NCBI RefSeq assembly: GCF_002240055.1
Contig: NZ_CP016753.1
Location: forward strand, 310,001 to 374,000
Reading direction: 5' to 3'
Length of the DNA: 64,000 bases
Source: Leptotrichia sp. oral taxon 498
GTDB taxonomy: Bacteria > Fusobacteriota > Fusobacteriia > Fusobacteriales > Leptotrichiaceae
Shown piece by piece: positions 43,831 to 52,604 of this stretch (positions are counted from its first letter, which is position 1; the number at the start of each line of letters is the position of its first letter). Position numbers and translations under genes: made by a program. Below the pieces are notes generated by a model that was not told the DNA's origin, searched no databases, and saw only the letters and a program-made list of their open reading frames with translations.

Positions 43831-45597
43831 TTACCAGCTTCCGCCTCCACCGCCGCCAAAGCCGCCACCTGAACTTCCGCCAAAACTTCTGCCAGAGCCA
43901 AATCTTTTATTTTTACTAGCAATTTTTCCCCATTTTACCCTTACGGCATCAAAAGTTTTTTGAACTTCATTAATGATTAAATTATTTGAGAAAAAATTTA
44001 CATTTTGATTTTTATATTCCTCTTCTCCAAATTCTTTTATAAAACACTGTGAAACTCTTCGGTTTTGATGCAAAGCCACTGAATAAGGTAAAATAATATC
44101 ATAAATTCTTCTTCTCTCAAATCTATCCATTTCCCAACTATTTTTAAAAATTTTATCTTCTATATATTTTTTTAACTCATCTATCCATTTTTTTATCGAA
44201 GAATTATTTTTAAAAATATAATTAAAAACTTCAAATAATCCCCAAAAATAAATAATTTCCAAAATATATAAAATATTTTTTGAAATATCGTTAAATAATA
44301 AAATTCCTATAAAAAAAATCGGTATTATTCTAAAATATGAAAGTTCGTCTAAAGAAATAAAATAACTTACAGCAAAAAATATAAAAAAGCCAATATATAT
44401 GCTTAAATTTTCAAATGTTGTTGTAAAAAACAAAATACTTAAAATTATCACTCCTAAAAAAAATGGAAAATAATATTTTTTAGAATCTTTTTTTAAATTT
44501 CGATATTTTTTCTCCAACATTTTTTTCATTTCCAAACTTTTTTCATAAAATTTATCTTCTTTTTGATAATTATTTCTTATAGCTTCCAAAATAATTTTCT
44601 CTTCTTCTGGCAATTCATCTTTTTCACTGATAAAAATCATTTTCATTGTTTTTTCTTTAATTGAAATACATTTCTTTTTTAACAACGACAAGATGGCGAC
44701 TTCTGTCAATTTTTCCAAATTATCATTTCCAGAAAGATAAGCGACTTCAACTGGAGATAATTCTTCGTCAAAATATTTTGTATTTTTTGCTTTCAAATAA
44801 TAAACCCACACATAAACACTCAAAGCCATCAAAATTATAAATCCTATCACTAAAGAAATTCCTCTTAAAGCTAAATTTTTAAAATCATTTCTTTCTTTTT
44901 CAAAACTTCTTTGAGCTTCATTATTTATTTGATTTAAAATATTTTTATCAAATTTATTTTTATCCAAATGAATAATAAAACTAATTCCTTCATTTTCATT
45001 CAATCTTGTCAAATTTGAAATAAAAATTTCCCCATTTTCCATTCTTGCCTCAAAATTTTGATTCCGTTCCCCTTTTTTTCCAGTATAAACTTCAAAATTA
45101 GAATTTTCACCATTTTCATACAATTTTCCATTTTCCATTTTAATAACAATATTTGCTTTTTCAATTGGAACGCCCCACTCTTGACCAATTCCATTAAAGT
45201 ATATTTCATATTGATTTCCATATTCTGTTATCGCTTTTTTCATTTTATAACCAATTTGATAATTGTAAATTCCATTTTCAAGCAACACATCTTGTTTTCC
45301 TATTTTTATTATTTTATATTCCGCTTCATCAAAAATATCAAAATTTTCTTTTTTACTATTTTTTAAAACATTAAAAACCTCAACTTCCGAACCAAACTTC
45401 AAAGGTATTTTTCTATAAATTCCGTGCTTTTGCCTTCCATCAAAGTTGTAATTTATATTTTCTGAAATATTCAAAATCCCATCTTTTTGAATTGTTATGA
45501 AAACATCATAATTTTTTATGCTCTCGCCAAAAAGAAAGACAGGAAAAATCAAAAAAAGAAAAAAAATTCTTGAAATTTTAATTTTTTTCATCTTCAT
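43831..45597 (-). CDS. DUF2207 membrane protein with Gly-rich C-terminus
   Basis: The ~588-residue protein has a signal peptide, an extracytoplasmic DUF2207 domain ('YDVFITIQKDGILNISENIN', 'GIYRKIPLKF'), a membrane helix near residue 245, more helices around 380-460 and a tail ending 'SSGGGFGGGGGGSW', typical of the family. Its function is unknown. ATG 45597 is chosen; a GTG 9 bases upstream is possible and neither has a strong ribosome site. It follows cbiO by ~98 bases. Confidence 0.85.
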   Translation of the reverse strand: MKMKKIKISRIFFLFLIFPVFLFGESIKNYDVFITIQKDGILNISENINYNFDGRQKHGIYRKIPLKFGSEVEVFNVLKNSKKENFDIFDEAEYKIIKIGKQDVLLENGIYNYQIGYKMKKAITEYGNQYEIYFNGIGQEWGVPIEKANIVIKMENGKLYENGENSNFEVYTGKKGERNQNFEARMENGEIFISNLTRLNENEGISFIIHLDKNKFDKNILNQINNEAQRSFEKERNDFKNLALRGISLVIGFIILMALSVYVWVYYLKAKNTKYFDEELSPVEVAYLSGNDNLEKLTEVAILSLLKKKCISIKEKTMKMIFISEKDELPEEEKIILEAIRNNYQKEDKFYEKSLEMKKMLEKKYRNLKKDSKKYYFPFFLGVIILSILFFTTTFENLSIYIGFFIFFAVSYFISLDELSYFRIIPIFFIGILLFNDISKNILYILEIIYFWGLFEVFNYIFKNNSSIKKWIDELKKYIEDKIFKNSWEMDRFERRRIYDIILPYSVALHQNRRVSQCFIKEFGEEEYKNQNVNFFSNNLIINEVQKTFDAVRVKWGKIASKNKRFGSGRSFGGSSGGGFGGGGGGSW

Positions 45598-45694
45598 CAC
45601 TATCACTCACTTTTTATATAAAATTATTTATTAATAACATTATACCATATTTTCTTTTAGCAAAAATTCAAGAATTTATTTATTTGCGAAATAT

Positions 45695-46498
45695 TTATTT
45701 AAATTTCTTTTCCAAAAACTCATAATATTCCAAAATATCAATATTTTTCTGTTTCAAAAATTCTTTTACTTTCAATATTTTTGGAACATCCAAATTCAAT
45801 TTTTTCAAAAAGTTAAAATCATCAAAAATTTCATAACGAGTCCCTTGCTTCACAATTTTTCCTTCATTTAAAATATAAATATAATCCGCAACTTCATATG
45901 CAAAATCTATGTCGTGCGTAGAAATCACAAGCGTCTTTCCTCTTTTGCACAAATTTTTTATCATTTCCAATGTTTTTTTTATATTTTTGAAATCAAGCCA
46001 TGCCGTCGGTTCATCCAACACTAAAATTTCTGGCTCCATCGCTAAAATTGAAGCTATCGTGACTCTTTTTTTCTGTCCGTAACTCAAATGATGACATGGT
46101 TTTTCTAAAAGTTTTTTCATATTTAGCTCAGCGCTTATCTCACTTATTTTTTGCTCAATTTTTTCATTTGAATAATCCAGATTTTGCAACCCATAAGCTA
46201 TCTCCTGATAAACTGTCGGCGCAAAAATCTGAACTTCGGGATCTTGAAATACAATTCCAACTTTTTTTCTCAAATTTTCCAAATCTTTTTTTTTATACTT
46301 TAATTTTTCCCCATTAAAATATATTTCTCCACTGTCTGGCTTTAACAATCCATTTAGCAAAAAAAATAGCGTTGATTTTCCTGAACCATTTTCTCCCAGA
46401 AATACCGTTTTTTCCCCTTTTTTTATATCAAGAGAGATATTTTTTAAAATCTTATTTTGTTTTTCATATGAAAAGCAAATATTTTCTAATTTTAACAT
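45695..46498 (-). CDS. cbiO: Cobalt ECF transporter ATP-binding protein CbiO
   Basis: The 267-residue ATPase has Walker A 'VFLGENGSGKSTLFFLLNG', Q-loop 'GIVFQDPEVQIFAPTVYQEI' typical of ECF ATPases, signature 'LSYGQKKRVTIASILAMEP' and Walker B 'ILVLDEPTAWLD'. It powers cobalt import with CbiMNQ. The ATG shares its A with the cbiQ stop (TAATG), with GGTGG upstream. Confidence 0.93.
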   Translation of the reverse strand: MLKLENICFSYEKQNKILKNISLDIKKGEKTVFLGENGSGKSTLFFLLNGLLKPDSGEIYFNGEKLKYKKKDLENLRKKVGIVFQDPEVQIFAPTVYQEIAYGLQNLDYSNEKIEQKISEISAELNMKKLLEKPCHHLSYGQKKRVTIASILAMEPEILVLDEPTAWLDFKNIKKTLEMIKNLCKRGKTLVISTHDIDFAYEVADYIYILNEGKIVKQGTRYEIFDDFNFLKKLNLDVPKILKVKEFLKQKNIDILEYYEFLEKKFK

Positions 46499-47181
46499 TA
46501 TACTACCACCATAACTAAATTTATTAAACATACAAAAATTACGAAAAAAATTTCTTTTCCAACTTTTTTATATTTCTTATGAACAAAGATAAAATTTTTC
46601 CCCAACCTTGAATTTACAGCTTTTACTGAATTTTCATTGTAATAAGCTGTTTTTCTGAATATTGCTGCAACTAACATTGAAAAAGATTTTAGGCTACTTT
46701 TGTAATTTACATACCCCAATCTCGAATTTTGTGCATTTAATAACTTATCTTTCACATCAAAAAGTACAAAAATAAATTTATAAATTAATAAAAACAATTC
46801 TCGAAAAATTTTTGGAAATTTTAATTTCTCAAAAACATAGTCAAAATCTGAAATCGGCGTCGAACAAATTAGAGCATAAACTACACAAATTGAAGAAAAA
46901 GAGCGAAATAAAAATGTTATTACATCTTTTTTTATCCATAAAAGCGAAAGTGCTGTCGTAAAAATAAAAAACGCTGGAACGATATATAAATAAAATAATT
47001 CTTTTATTTTTACTTTTACAAAAACTATCATAATTGCATTAAATAAAATAAAATTAAATAGAAAAACTTCTTTTTTATTAGTAACAATTAAAATTATTAA
47101 AGTTACTACCATAAAAAATATTTTTATCGCAGGATTTATCTCTTTTAGTAAACCTCTGTATGAAATTTTATCTATTAGCAT
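46498..47181 (-). CDS. cbiQ: Cobalt ECF transporter transmembrane protein CbiQ
   Basis: The 227-residue membrane protein is the T-component that couples ATPase action to the cobalt-binding subunit. It has five or six helices and the family coupling motif region 'NAQNSRLGYVNYKSSLKSFS' with 'VKAVNSRLGKNF'. It overlaps cbiN by 14 bases and cbiO by one base. Confidence 0.9.
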   Translation of the reverse strand: MLIDKISYRGLLKEINPAIKIFFMVVTLIILIVTNKKEVFLFNFILFNAIMIVFVKVKIKELFYLYIVPAFFIFTTALSLLWIKKDVITFLFRSFSSICVVYALICSTPISDFDYVFEKLKFPKIFRELFLLIYKFIFVLFDVKDKLLNAQNSRLGYVNYKSSLKSFSMLVAAIFRKTAYYNENSVKAVNSRLGKNFIFVHKKYKKVGKEIFFVIFVCLINLVMVVV

Positions 47182-47485
47182 TTTCTTCTCTTCCCTTTTT
47201 ACGACCTTTTAAATATCCCAATACATAACAGACCACTCCTGCCCCAAATGCCGCCTGTAGTGCAAACAAAAGACTTTCAACTTCTCCTCCCGGCAACTCA
47301 AAAAGATTTTTTGCCCAAGGTTTGTAATTTGGATTAATTTTTTGAATCAATTCTTCCCCTTTGTCATCAGACCCGCCAAATTCCGCTCCTTTTATAAATA
47401 GCAAAGGAAATATTCCTATCGCTACAATCAATAATAGTAGTAGTATATTTTTTTTGAGAATATTATCTTTTTTTTCTTTTTTCAA
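47168..47485 (-). CDS. cbiN: Cobalt transporter accessory protein CbiN
   Basis: TTG 47485 is chosen as start (AAGAGGTG, 8 bases away). The 105-residue protein has two membrane helices with the CbiN pattern '[20 protein letters not shown]', '[20 protein letters not shown]' and '[19 protein letters not shown]'. It loads cobalt into CbiM. It overlaps cbiM by 23 bases. Confidence 0.9.
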   Translation of the reverse strand: MKKEKKDNILKKNILLLLLIVAIGIFPLLFIKGAEFGGSDDKGEELIQKINPNYKPWAKNLFELPGGEVESLLFALQAAFGAGVVCYVLGYLKGRKKGREENANR

Positions 47486-48197
47486 TGTAATTACACCTCT
47501 TCTCTTCCTTTTTATCATTATATTTATCCAATATATTTACTATAATATTTGTTAGCAACCCTTCAATAATCGCCAAAGGAACCTGAGTTACCGCAAAGAT
47601 TGCCGCAAACTTTAAAAATGATTCCAACACTCCTCCAGTTGCCGAAGGATTTGCTAGTGCCAGTTGAAGTGAAGTTACTACATATGTTGCCAAATCCCCC
47701 AGAGCCGCTGCCAAAAACACCGCCACAGCTTTATTTTTTTTATAAAGCAATTTATAAATCCCAAAAGATACTAAAGGCCCTGTTATTGCCATTGAAAAAC
47801 TATTTGCTCCAAGTGTTGTAAATCCTCCGTGTGCCAAAAGTCCTGCTTGAAATATAAGAACTATTGTCCCCAGTATTGAAGTTACAAAGGGTCCATATAA
47901 TATAGAAGCTAATCCCACTCCTGTCGGATGTGACGAACTTCCTGTGACAGACGGTATTTTTAGCGCTGAAAGCACAAATATAAATGCTCCCGCAAGTGCT
48001 AAAATCATTTTTTCCTCCATATCTTCACCAGATAATTTTTTTAATTTTTTTATTCCAAAAAACCAAAACGGTAAACATAAAACAAACCAAAATGCTGCCC
48101 ATTTCACAGGCAAAAATCCTTCCATGATGTGCATAGAAAAACTATTTACACCAATTACTAAAAAAGCCATCAAAATTAATAATTTCAACTTTTTCAT
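47463..48197 (-). CDS. cbiM: Cobalt ECF transporter substrate-binding subunit CbiM
   Basis: The 244-residue membrane protein binds cobalt. The N-terminal metal loop '[19 protein letters not shown]' with its buried His, '[19 protein letters not shown]' and '[20 protein letters not shown]' are all diagnostic. An N-terminal extension ('[16 protein letters not shown]') may be a cleaved signal peptide, so that the His becomes terminal. ATG 48197 has AGAGGAA 9 bases upstream. It is the first gene after the cobalamin riboswitch. Confidence 0.95.
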   Translation of the reverse strand: MKKLKLLILMAFLVIGVNSFSMHIMEGFLPVKWAAFWFVLCLPFWFFGIKKLKKLSGEDMEEKMILALAGAFIFVLSALKIPSVTGSSSHPTGVGLASILYGPFVTSILGTIVLIFQAGLLAHGGFTTLGANSFSMAITGPLVSFGIYKLLYKKNKAVAVFLAAALGDLATYVVTSLQLALANPSATGGVLESFLKFAAIFAVTQVPLAIIEGLLTNIIVNILDKYNDKKEEKRCNYIEKRKKR

Positions 48198-48238
48198 CTT
48201 TTCCACTTCCTCTCAAATTTCTTAAAAATTTTTTTAAT

Positions 48239-48261
48239 AAAAAATCAGCTGAAAAAGCTGA
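48239..48261 (-). terminator. Riboswitch-linked terminator before cbiM
   Basis: On the minus strand TCAGCT-TTTTC-AGCTGA is followed by six T, about 40 bases before the cbiM start. A second hairpin (CTGTGGTTTTATCACAG, 48281-48297) lies just upstream. These are the likely expression platform of the cobalamin riboswitch. Confidence 0.65.
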
Positions 48262-48353
48262 ACTTAACATACGTAAAAATTCTGTGATAAAACCACAGTT
48301 CATTTTTTTATGCAGATTATTTTCTCCCTTCCCAGAAAATTTTATATTGCAAA

Positions 48354-48508
48354 GATTACAGGCAAGTCTCCTGACTAACTTCTTCCTACTCGTATCCTTC
48401 CCAAAAATTTTTTTATTTTCAGTGGCTATACACTTTCGTCCATTTCACAGTAGTGGTGGCTGTATCGGATTTTAACCGATTTCCTTATTAAGTTAAAAAA
48501 CACCTGTA
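48354..48508 (-). promoter_or_regulatory. Cobalamin riboswitch (B12 element)
   Basis: On the minus strand the aptamer reads from GATACAGGTG through 'AAATCGGTTAAAATCCGAT', 'AGCCACCACTACTGTGAAAT', 'AGCCACTGAAAA', 'GGAAGGATACGAGTAGGAAG' to the B12 box 'AGTCAGGAGACTTGCCTG'. All these are the conserved blocks of cobalamin riboswitches. It sits in the ~390-base leader of cbiM and should shut off cobalt import when adenosylcobalamin is plentiful. Confidence 0.93.
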
Positions 48509-48587
48509 TCTTTTTTATTATAACACATATTATAGTTTTGTCAATCGAAAAGCTAATATATAAAAACAAACTAAAAAAATAGTTTTT

Positions 48588-50108
48588 TTATTCTTTTTCA
48601 ATTATCTCATAAATTTTTTCAATATCAATATTTTCCCGCAAAACTTTTGCCAATTTATCATATTCTCTATCTTTATATTCAGAATAACTAAATTTTTTAT
48701 CTACATATTCCAAACCTTTATTTTCTCTAATTTTATTCAAAAAACTATTTGTAAATTCAAAATTATCAAATATTCCGTGAACATAAGTTCCAATCACATT
48801 TTCTCGCACCATTCCCTTTAACTTTTTCTCTCCAAAAATACAATTTTTTTGAATTTCTTTCAAATTTTTACTCTTATCACCATTTTCCAAATAACTATAA
48901 CCTTGATGAATTTCATAACCATTTATTTTAACATTTTCCATTCCGCTCAAAATTCCACTTACGTTTTTTAATGTATTTTCATATTGCGTAGTTATTTTTT
49001 CCGTTTCTATAACTGTTTCTATCGGAAGTATACCTAGTCCTGAAATCTCCTTTAAATTACTTTCCAAGTTATTCAAATCAGTAATTTTTTGTCCCAAGAT
49101 TTGAAATCCTCCGCAAATTCCAAAAATGACAGTTCCTGATTTTGCAAGTTTTATTATTTTTCGAGCCATATCTTTTTCAACCAAATCTTTCATATCTTCA
49201 ATTGTATTTTTTGAGCCAGGAATAATAATAACATCTTCATTTCCAAGTTCATTTGCACTTTTGACATATTTTAGTGAGACATCACTATAATGGCTAAGTG
49301 CGTCAATATCAGTAAAATTTGAAATATGCTTTAATTTTATCACAGAAATTTTTATTTTCGCATCTTTTTTCTCATTATATTTGTCAATCCCAAGACTGTC
49401 CTCTTCTTCAATCCCCAATTTCACATACGGAACCACTCCCAAAACAGGTACATTTGTTAATTTTTCTATCATCTCAATCCCATTTGCAAGAAGCGATTTA
49501 TCCCCACGAAATTTATTGATGATAACCCCTTTTATTCTGACTCTCTCACTTTCTTCCAAAAGCATTATCGTCCCATAAATTGCGGCAAAAACTCCACCTC
49601 TATCAATGTCTGCTACCAAAATCACAGGCGTATCTGCCATCTCAGCCATTCCAGTATTTACAATATCATCTTCTTTCAAATTAATTTCCGCAGGACTTCC
49701 CGCACCTTCCAATACACAAATGTCATAGTTTTCTCGAATATAATTATATGCTCTTTTAATCTCCTTTTTCAAATTATGTTTAAAAGCAAAATATTCTCTC
49801 GCATCCATATTTTTATAAACTTTCCCATTTACAATGACCTGCGATTTTTTATCCGTTGTCGGTTTTAGTAAAATCGGATTCATAAAAACTTCTGGTTCAA
49901 TTTTAGCGGCTTCAGCCTGTACAACTTGTGCTCTTCCCATCTCTTTTCCGGATTTCGTTATAAATGAATTTAGCGCCATATTTTGTGATTTAAATGGTGC
50001 AACTCTATATCCATCTTGATAAAAAATTCTGCAAAGTCCTGTTGCAATTATACTTTTTCCAACATTTGAACCCGTTCCAAAAATCATTATATTTTTATGT
50101 TTTTTCAT
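48588..50108 (-). CDS. cobQ: Cobyric acid synthase CbiP/CobQ
   Basis: This glutamine-dependent amidotransferase amidates four carboxylates of the corrin ring. The ~506-residue protein has the dethiobiotin-synthetase-like P-loop 'IMIFGTGSNVGKSIIATGLC', 'RVAPFKSQNMALNS' and a C-terminal class I glutaminase with the Cys in 'TVIFGICGGFQILGQKI' and the catalytic His in 'NVIGTYVHGIFDN'. ATG 50108 is preferred over ATG 50114, which abuts the AAAGAG site. It lies between cbiE and the riboswitch leader. Confidence 0.94.
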   Translation of the reverse strand: MKKHKNIMIFGTGSNVGKSIIATGLCRIFYQDGYRVAPFKSQNMALNSFITKSGKEMGRAQVVQAEAAKIEPEVFMNPILLKPTTDKKSQVIVNGKVYKNMDAREYFAFKHNLKKEIKRAYNYIRENYDICVLEGAGSPAEINLKEDDIVNTGMAEMADTPVILVADIDRGGVFAAIYGTIMLLEESERVRIKGVIINKFRGDKSLLANGIEMIEKLTNVPVLGVVPYVKLGIEEEDSLGIDKYNEKKDAKIKISVIKLKHISNFTDIDALSHYSDVSLKYVKSANELGNEDVIIIPGSKNTIEDMKDLVEKDMARKIIKLAKSGTVIFGICGGFQILGQKITDLNNLESNLKEISGLGILPIETVIETEKITTQYENTLKNVSGILSGMENVKINGYEIHQGYSYLENGDKSKNLKEIQKNCIFGEKKLKGMVRENVIGTYVHGIFDNFEFTNSFLNKIRENKGLEYVDKKFSYSEYKDREYDKLAKVLRENIDIEKIYEIIEKE

Positions 50109-50206
50109 TTTCATCTCTTTCTAAATTTTATTTTTTTATTTCTAATTTTTTCAAAATCTTCTAAGCAAATATTTCAACATTTAAAAAAATTTTTTTTAAT
50201 AATTTT

Positions 50207-50677
50207 CTATCTTTTTATAATCACAACATTCATTCCAAATTTTTTCTCATAATCTTTCAATTTGCTAACTCTAAATTCGTAGATTTTCTCATTTTCATAA
50301 GAAAGATTTTCTCCAACAAAAATTTTTGCATTTTCAAAACCGTTTTCAAACAATTTCTTTGCAATATTCTGTGGCGTATTTTTACTAAAATCTGTGAGTA
50401 ATCCAATTTTTTCATATTCCCTCAATTTTGAAACATAATCAAAATTTTTTCCATGAACACTCGAAATATAAGCATCATTCCAAAACTCTGAAATTTTTGC
50501 AAACATATATTGTAGTGACGAAATTCCAGCAACCACTTCCAATTCATTATCACAAAAATGTTTTTTTATAAAAGCTAAAAAGCTGTAAAAACCAGTATCT
50601 CCAGAAACTACTAAAGATATTTTCTTATCTCTATTTTCATTGATAAATTCTATAACTTTACTCAAATCAGCTGAAAT
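50207..50677 (-). CDS. cbiE: cbiE, second exon (cobalt-precorrin-7 C5-methyltransferase, C-terminal part)
   Basis: After removal of the IStron this exon continues directly from the first, beginning 'ISADLSKVIEFINENR' and running 157 codons to the stop. It holds the CbiE core 'KISLVVSGDTGFYSFLAFIK', 'ELEVVAGISSLQYMFAKISE' and 'AYISSVHGKNFDY'. Without splicing it has no good start of its own (only an internal TTG) and no ribosome site. Joined to 52605-52760 it makes a 208-residue CbiE, the normal length of the family. Confidence 0.88.
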   Translation of the reverse strand: MSADLSKVIEFINENRDKKISLVVSGDTGFYSFLAFIKKHFCDNELEVVAGISSLQYMFAKISEFWNDAYISSVHGKNFDYVSKLREYEKIGLLTDFSKNTPQNIAKKLFENGFENAKIFVGENLSYENEKIYEFRVSKLKDYEKKFGMNVVIIKR

Positions 50678-50756
50678 CTGAACCTCCCACGACTAAAGTC
50701 GCAGAGTTCTAAAATCTTTAAAAATATTTAAAAATTTTCTAAGAAGTTTGATAGCT
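50678..50756 (-). ncRNA. Right end: guide-RNA scaffold overlapping the intron 3' splice site
   Basis: The 79 bases between the tnpB stop and the terminal G hold the right-end stem CGACTTTAGTCG (50688-50701 region) and the final GGTTCAG. The same nucleotides would serve as the 3' part of the TnpB guide RNA and as the intron 3' end, with the following cbiE bases as guide. Splicing and guide-RNA maturation therefore compete for one RNA. Confidence 0.5.
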
Positions 50757-52004
50757 TTACACTACCCTTATTCTTTTAGGCGTGTTCAGCTCACCTCTAT
50801 TGTATAGGACGCTTAAGTCCACAACTTTACTTTTTCTTAATATATTTAATGCTCCATTACAATCCGCATTTATGAGTTTACCTGCGCTTGTTTGATATAG
50901 TCCTCTTTTTATCCTTTTTCCACTGAATTTATATTCTTGCGGATTTTCTTTATCATATATTGGGATTTCATCTCCATCAAAGAAACTTGCTTTTGATGTA
51001 TAACTCTCTTCTTGTAGCTTAAATTCTATTCCATATAGTTTACATAGATATATTAATTTATCTCTTAATTTCCCATATGGTATATTTACAAAGTTTTGAT
51101 TATTTATACTTCCTATATTTGAATTTCTTTGAAAATCTTCATTATATCCTAAAACTATCTTTCCTATATCATTATTAAGACAATAATTTATAATTATTCT
51201 TGCTGCTTTTGAAAGATAATCTTCTATACGGTTATTTCTCTTTCTAGCTATTTTCTTTTGCCTTAATGTTATATGCTCTATCTTTTGCTTATCTTTAATA
51301 CTTTGTAATTTTGCATTTATCTTGTTATAGTATTGATTTATTGATTTTAATTTTCTACCATCTATTAGGAATGATGCCCCATTATTAGTTACACAAGTAC
51401 AAAGATTATCTATACCTAAATCAATTCCTAGTGCATTTTCTTTATTTAATTCCCTTTGAACTTCTTCTACCTCATAAATGTATTGAATTTCAAAGTACCT
51501 GGAATGTTGTTTTGGTATTATTCTAATCTCTTTTATCTTCTTGTCTTTTAATACTGGCGGCAGTTTTATTGCGATTTCCTTATGTGTCTTTCTAAATGAA
51601 TTTGAATAAGGAACTATCAGCATATCATCTTTTAATCTTACAAAACCTATAACAAGAGTTGTAAATCCATCTTTAGCAAGATATTTAGGTAATTTTATTT
51701 TTTTATTATCATATTGACCATTCTTAGCAAGTTTTAAAAGTCCAAAAAATGATTTGAAACTTCCGTCTGCTTCTTTTAGAATTTGTTGAGCCATATTAGA
51801 ATTTAATTTTTTATAGTTCTCACTATTTTTAAGCATTTTATAGTTTTCGTTATAACTTAAATACTTTTTCTTATTAAAATAATACTGTCTAATATTATAT
51901 ATAGCTTCATTAGTTAAGTTCTTGGCTATATGAGATAAATATTTTAAATTTCTAAACTCTTTTTTACTAAGATGTTTTACTTGTTGTTTTAAAGTTAAAT
52001 ACAT
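50757..52004 (-). CDS. tnpB: TnpB-type RNA-guided nuclease of the IStron, lacking the zinc finger
   Basis: ATG 52004 behind AAAAGGAGG is chosen; a GTG 9 bases earlier overlaps that site. The 415-residue protein has a RuvC-like nuclease with Asp in 'ALGIDLGIDNLCTCVTNNG', a middle acidic region 'KIVLGYNEDFQRNSNIG' and Asp in 'LINADCNGALNILRKSK'. The usual four-Cys zinc finger is replaced by 'EESYTSKASFFDGDEIPIYD', as in a distinct TnpB subgroup. Whether the middle acidic residue aligns as Glu or Asp is uncertain, so activity needs testing. It is only distantly related to the other TnpB at 30014. Confidence 0.9.
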   Translation of the reverse strand: MYLTLKQQVKHLSKKEFRNLKYLSHIAKNLTNEAIYNIRQYYFNKKKYLSYNENYKMLKNSENYKKLNSNMAQQILKEADGSFKSFFGLLKLAKNGQYDNKKIKLPKYLAKDGFTTLVIGFVRLKDDMLIVPYSNSFRKTHKEIAIKLPPVLKDKKIKEIRIIPKQHSRYFEIQYIYEVEEVQRELNKENALGIDLGIDNLCTCVTNNGASFLIDGRKLKSINQYYNKINAKLQSIKDKQKIEHITLRQKKIARKRNNRIEDYLSKAARIIINYCLNNDIGKIVLGYNEDFQRNSNIGSINNQNFVNIPYGKLRDKLIYLCKLYGIEFKLQEESYTSKASFFDGDEIPIYDKENPQEYKFSGKRIKRGLYQTSAGKLINADCNGALNILRKSKVVDLSVLYNRGELNTPKRIRVV

Positions 52005-52199
52005 AGATATCACCTCCTTTTCATCAGAGATATTATACTATATATCCTACATTTTATCTATTTTTTTTAAATATTTTTAAAGTTTTTAAAACCCCACAAC
52101 AGTGGGAAGTGTCGTTCACATAAGTGCGCTACTACTTATGCAGTTCTCATGGCATATATACTCCTTAATAAATTAAGGAGATTAGCCTTGAACTTCTTG

Positions 52200-52604
52200 T
52201 TATCTCTAACAAGCACAGACTATATCTTATCCATATCCTATTTCAAGGACTTAGGCGAAACCACTTCCAATACCAACCGCTTGTATTGTACTCCCCTCAC
52301 GAGGGATAGTCGTTGAACTTTCCTTTTCAGGCTTAGCTGCTGATTGTCTATTATCATAATGTTTAGGATTTAACCTTGCACCATCTAGTATATTTTTTCT
52401 GCTTTCGCTACCTTCACACTTATACCATATTTTAACGAAGGTATTATGTTGTGGTTATACTAGCTTTAAGAGTTCCCAGCAGTTCAGTTTCTTTGTTGCA
52501 CAGTTTTTCTTCTGTGTCTACATACAAGTTTCCCTATATGCTTACTAAAATTTTTGTGCAATTCATCTCACGACTAAAAGTCGCGAGTGTTCTTGCACTA
52601 TTTA
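52200..52604 (-). ncRNA. Group I intron catalytic core in the IStron leader
   Basis: In minus-strand order: internal guide TTTAGTAAG (52549-52541), element P 'CTGCTGGGAACTC' (52483-52471), Q 'CAATCAGCAGCTAAGCCTG' (52346-52328), R 'GTTCAACGACTA' (52318-52307) and S 'AAGATATAGTCTGTGC' (52228-52213), then hairpin CTTGTTA-GAGA-TAACAAG (P9). P4 (CTGCTG/CAGCAG) and P7 (GACTA/TAGTC) pair perfectly. The guide pairs with the exon-intron junction TTTAT|TAAA over 9 base pairs with U.G at the splice site. P3 and P8 were not drawn in detail. Confidence 0.88.

Larger units (their letters stand above)
50678..52604 (-). mobile_element. IStron: group I intron fused to an IS605-type tnpB transposon, inserted in cbiE
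   Basis: The 1927-base element starts right after the exon sequence TTTAT and ends with TTCAG. Both ends have IS605-type hairpins: CGACTTTTAGTCG near the left end and CGACTTTAGTCG near the right end. The left third is a group I intron core (52200-52604) and the middle is tnpB. Removing exactly these bases rejoins cbiE in frame with no added or lost codon. TTTAT would be the insertion target and TnpB recognition motif. No tnpA is present. IStrons are known mainly from Clostridia; I infer the class from these combined features. Confidence 0.9.

Noticed and set aside
50207-50665. The cbiE second exon as an independent gene starting at TTG 50665
   Set aside because: No ribosome site; the reading frame runs upstream to the element boundary and matches the missing middle of CbiE.
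52014-52560. Group II intron as the explanation of the long non-coding stretch upstream of the second tnpB
   Set aside because: There is no reverse transcriptase gene and no domain V/VI-like 3' hairpin; the motifs match group I P, Q, R and S elements with perfect P4 and P7.
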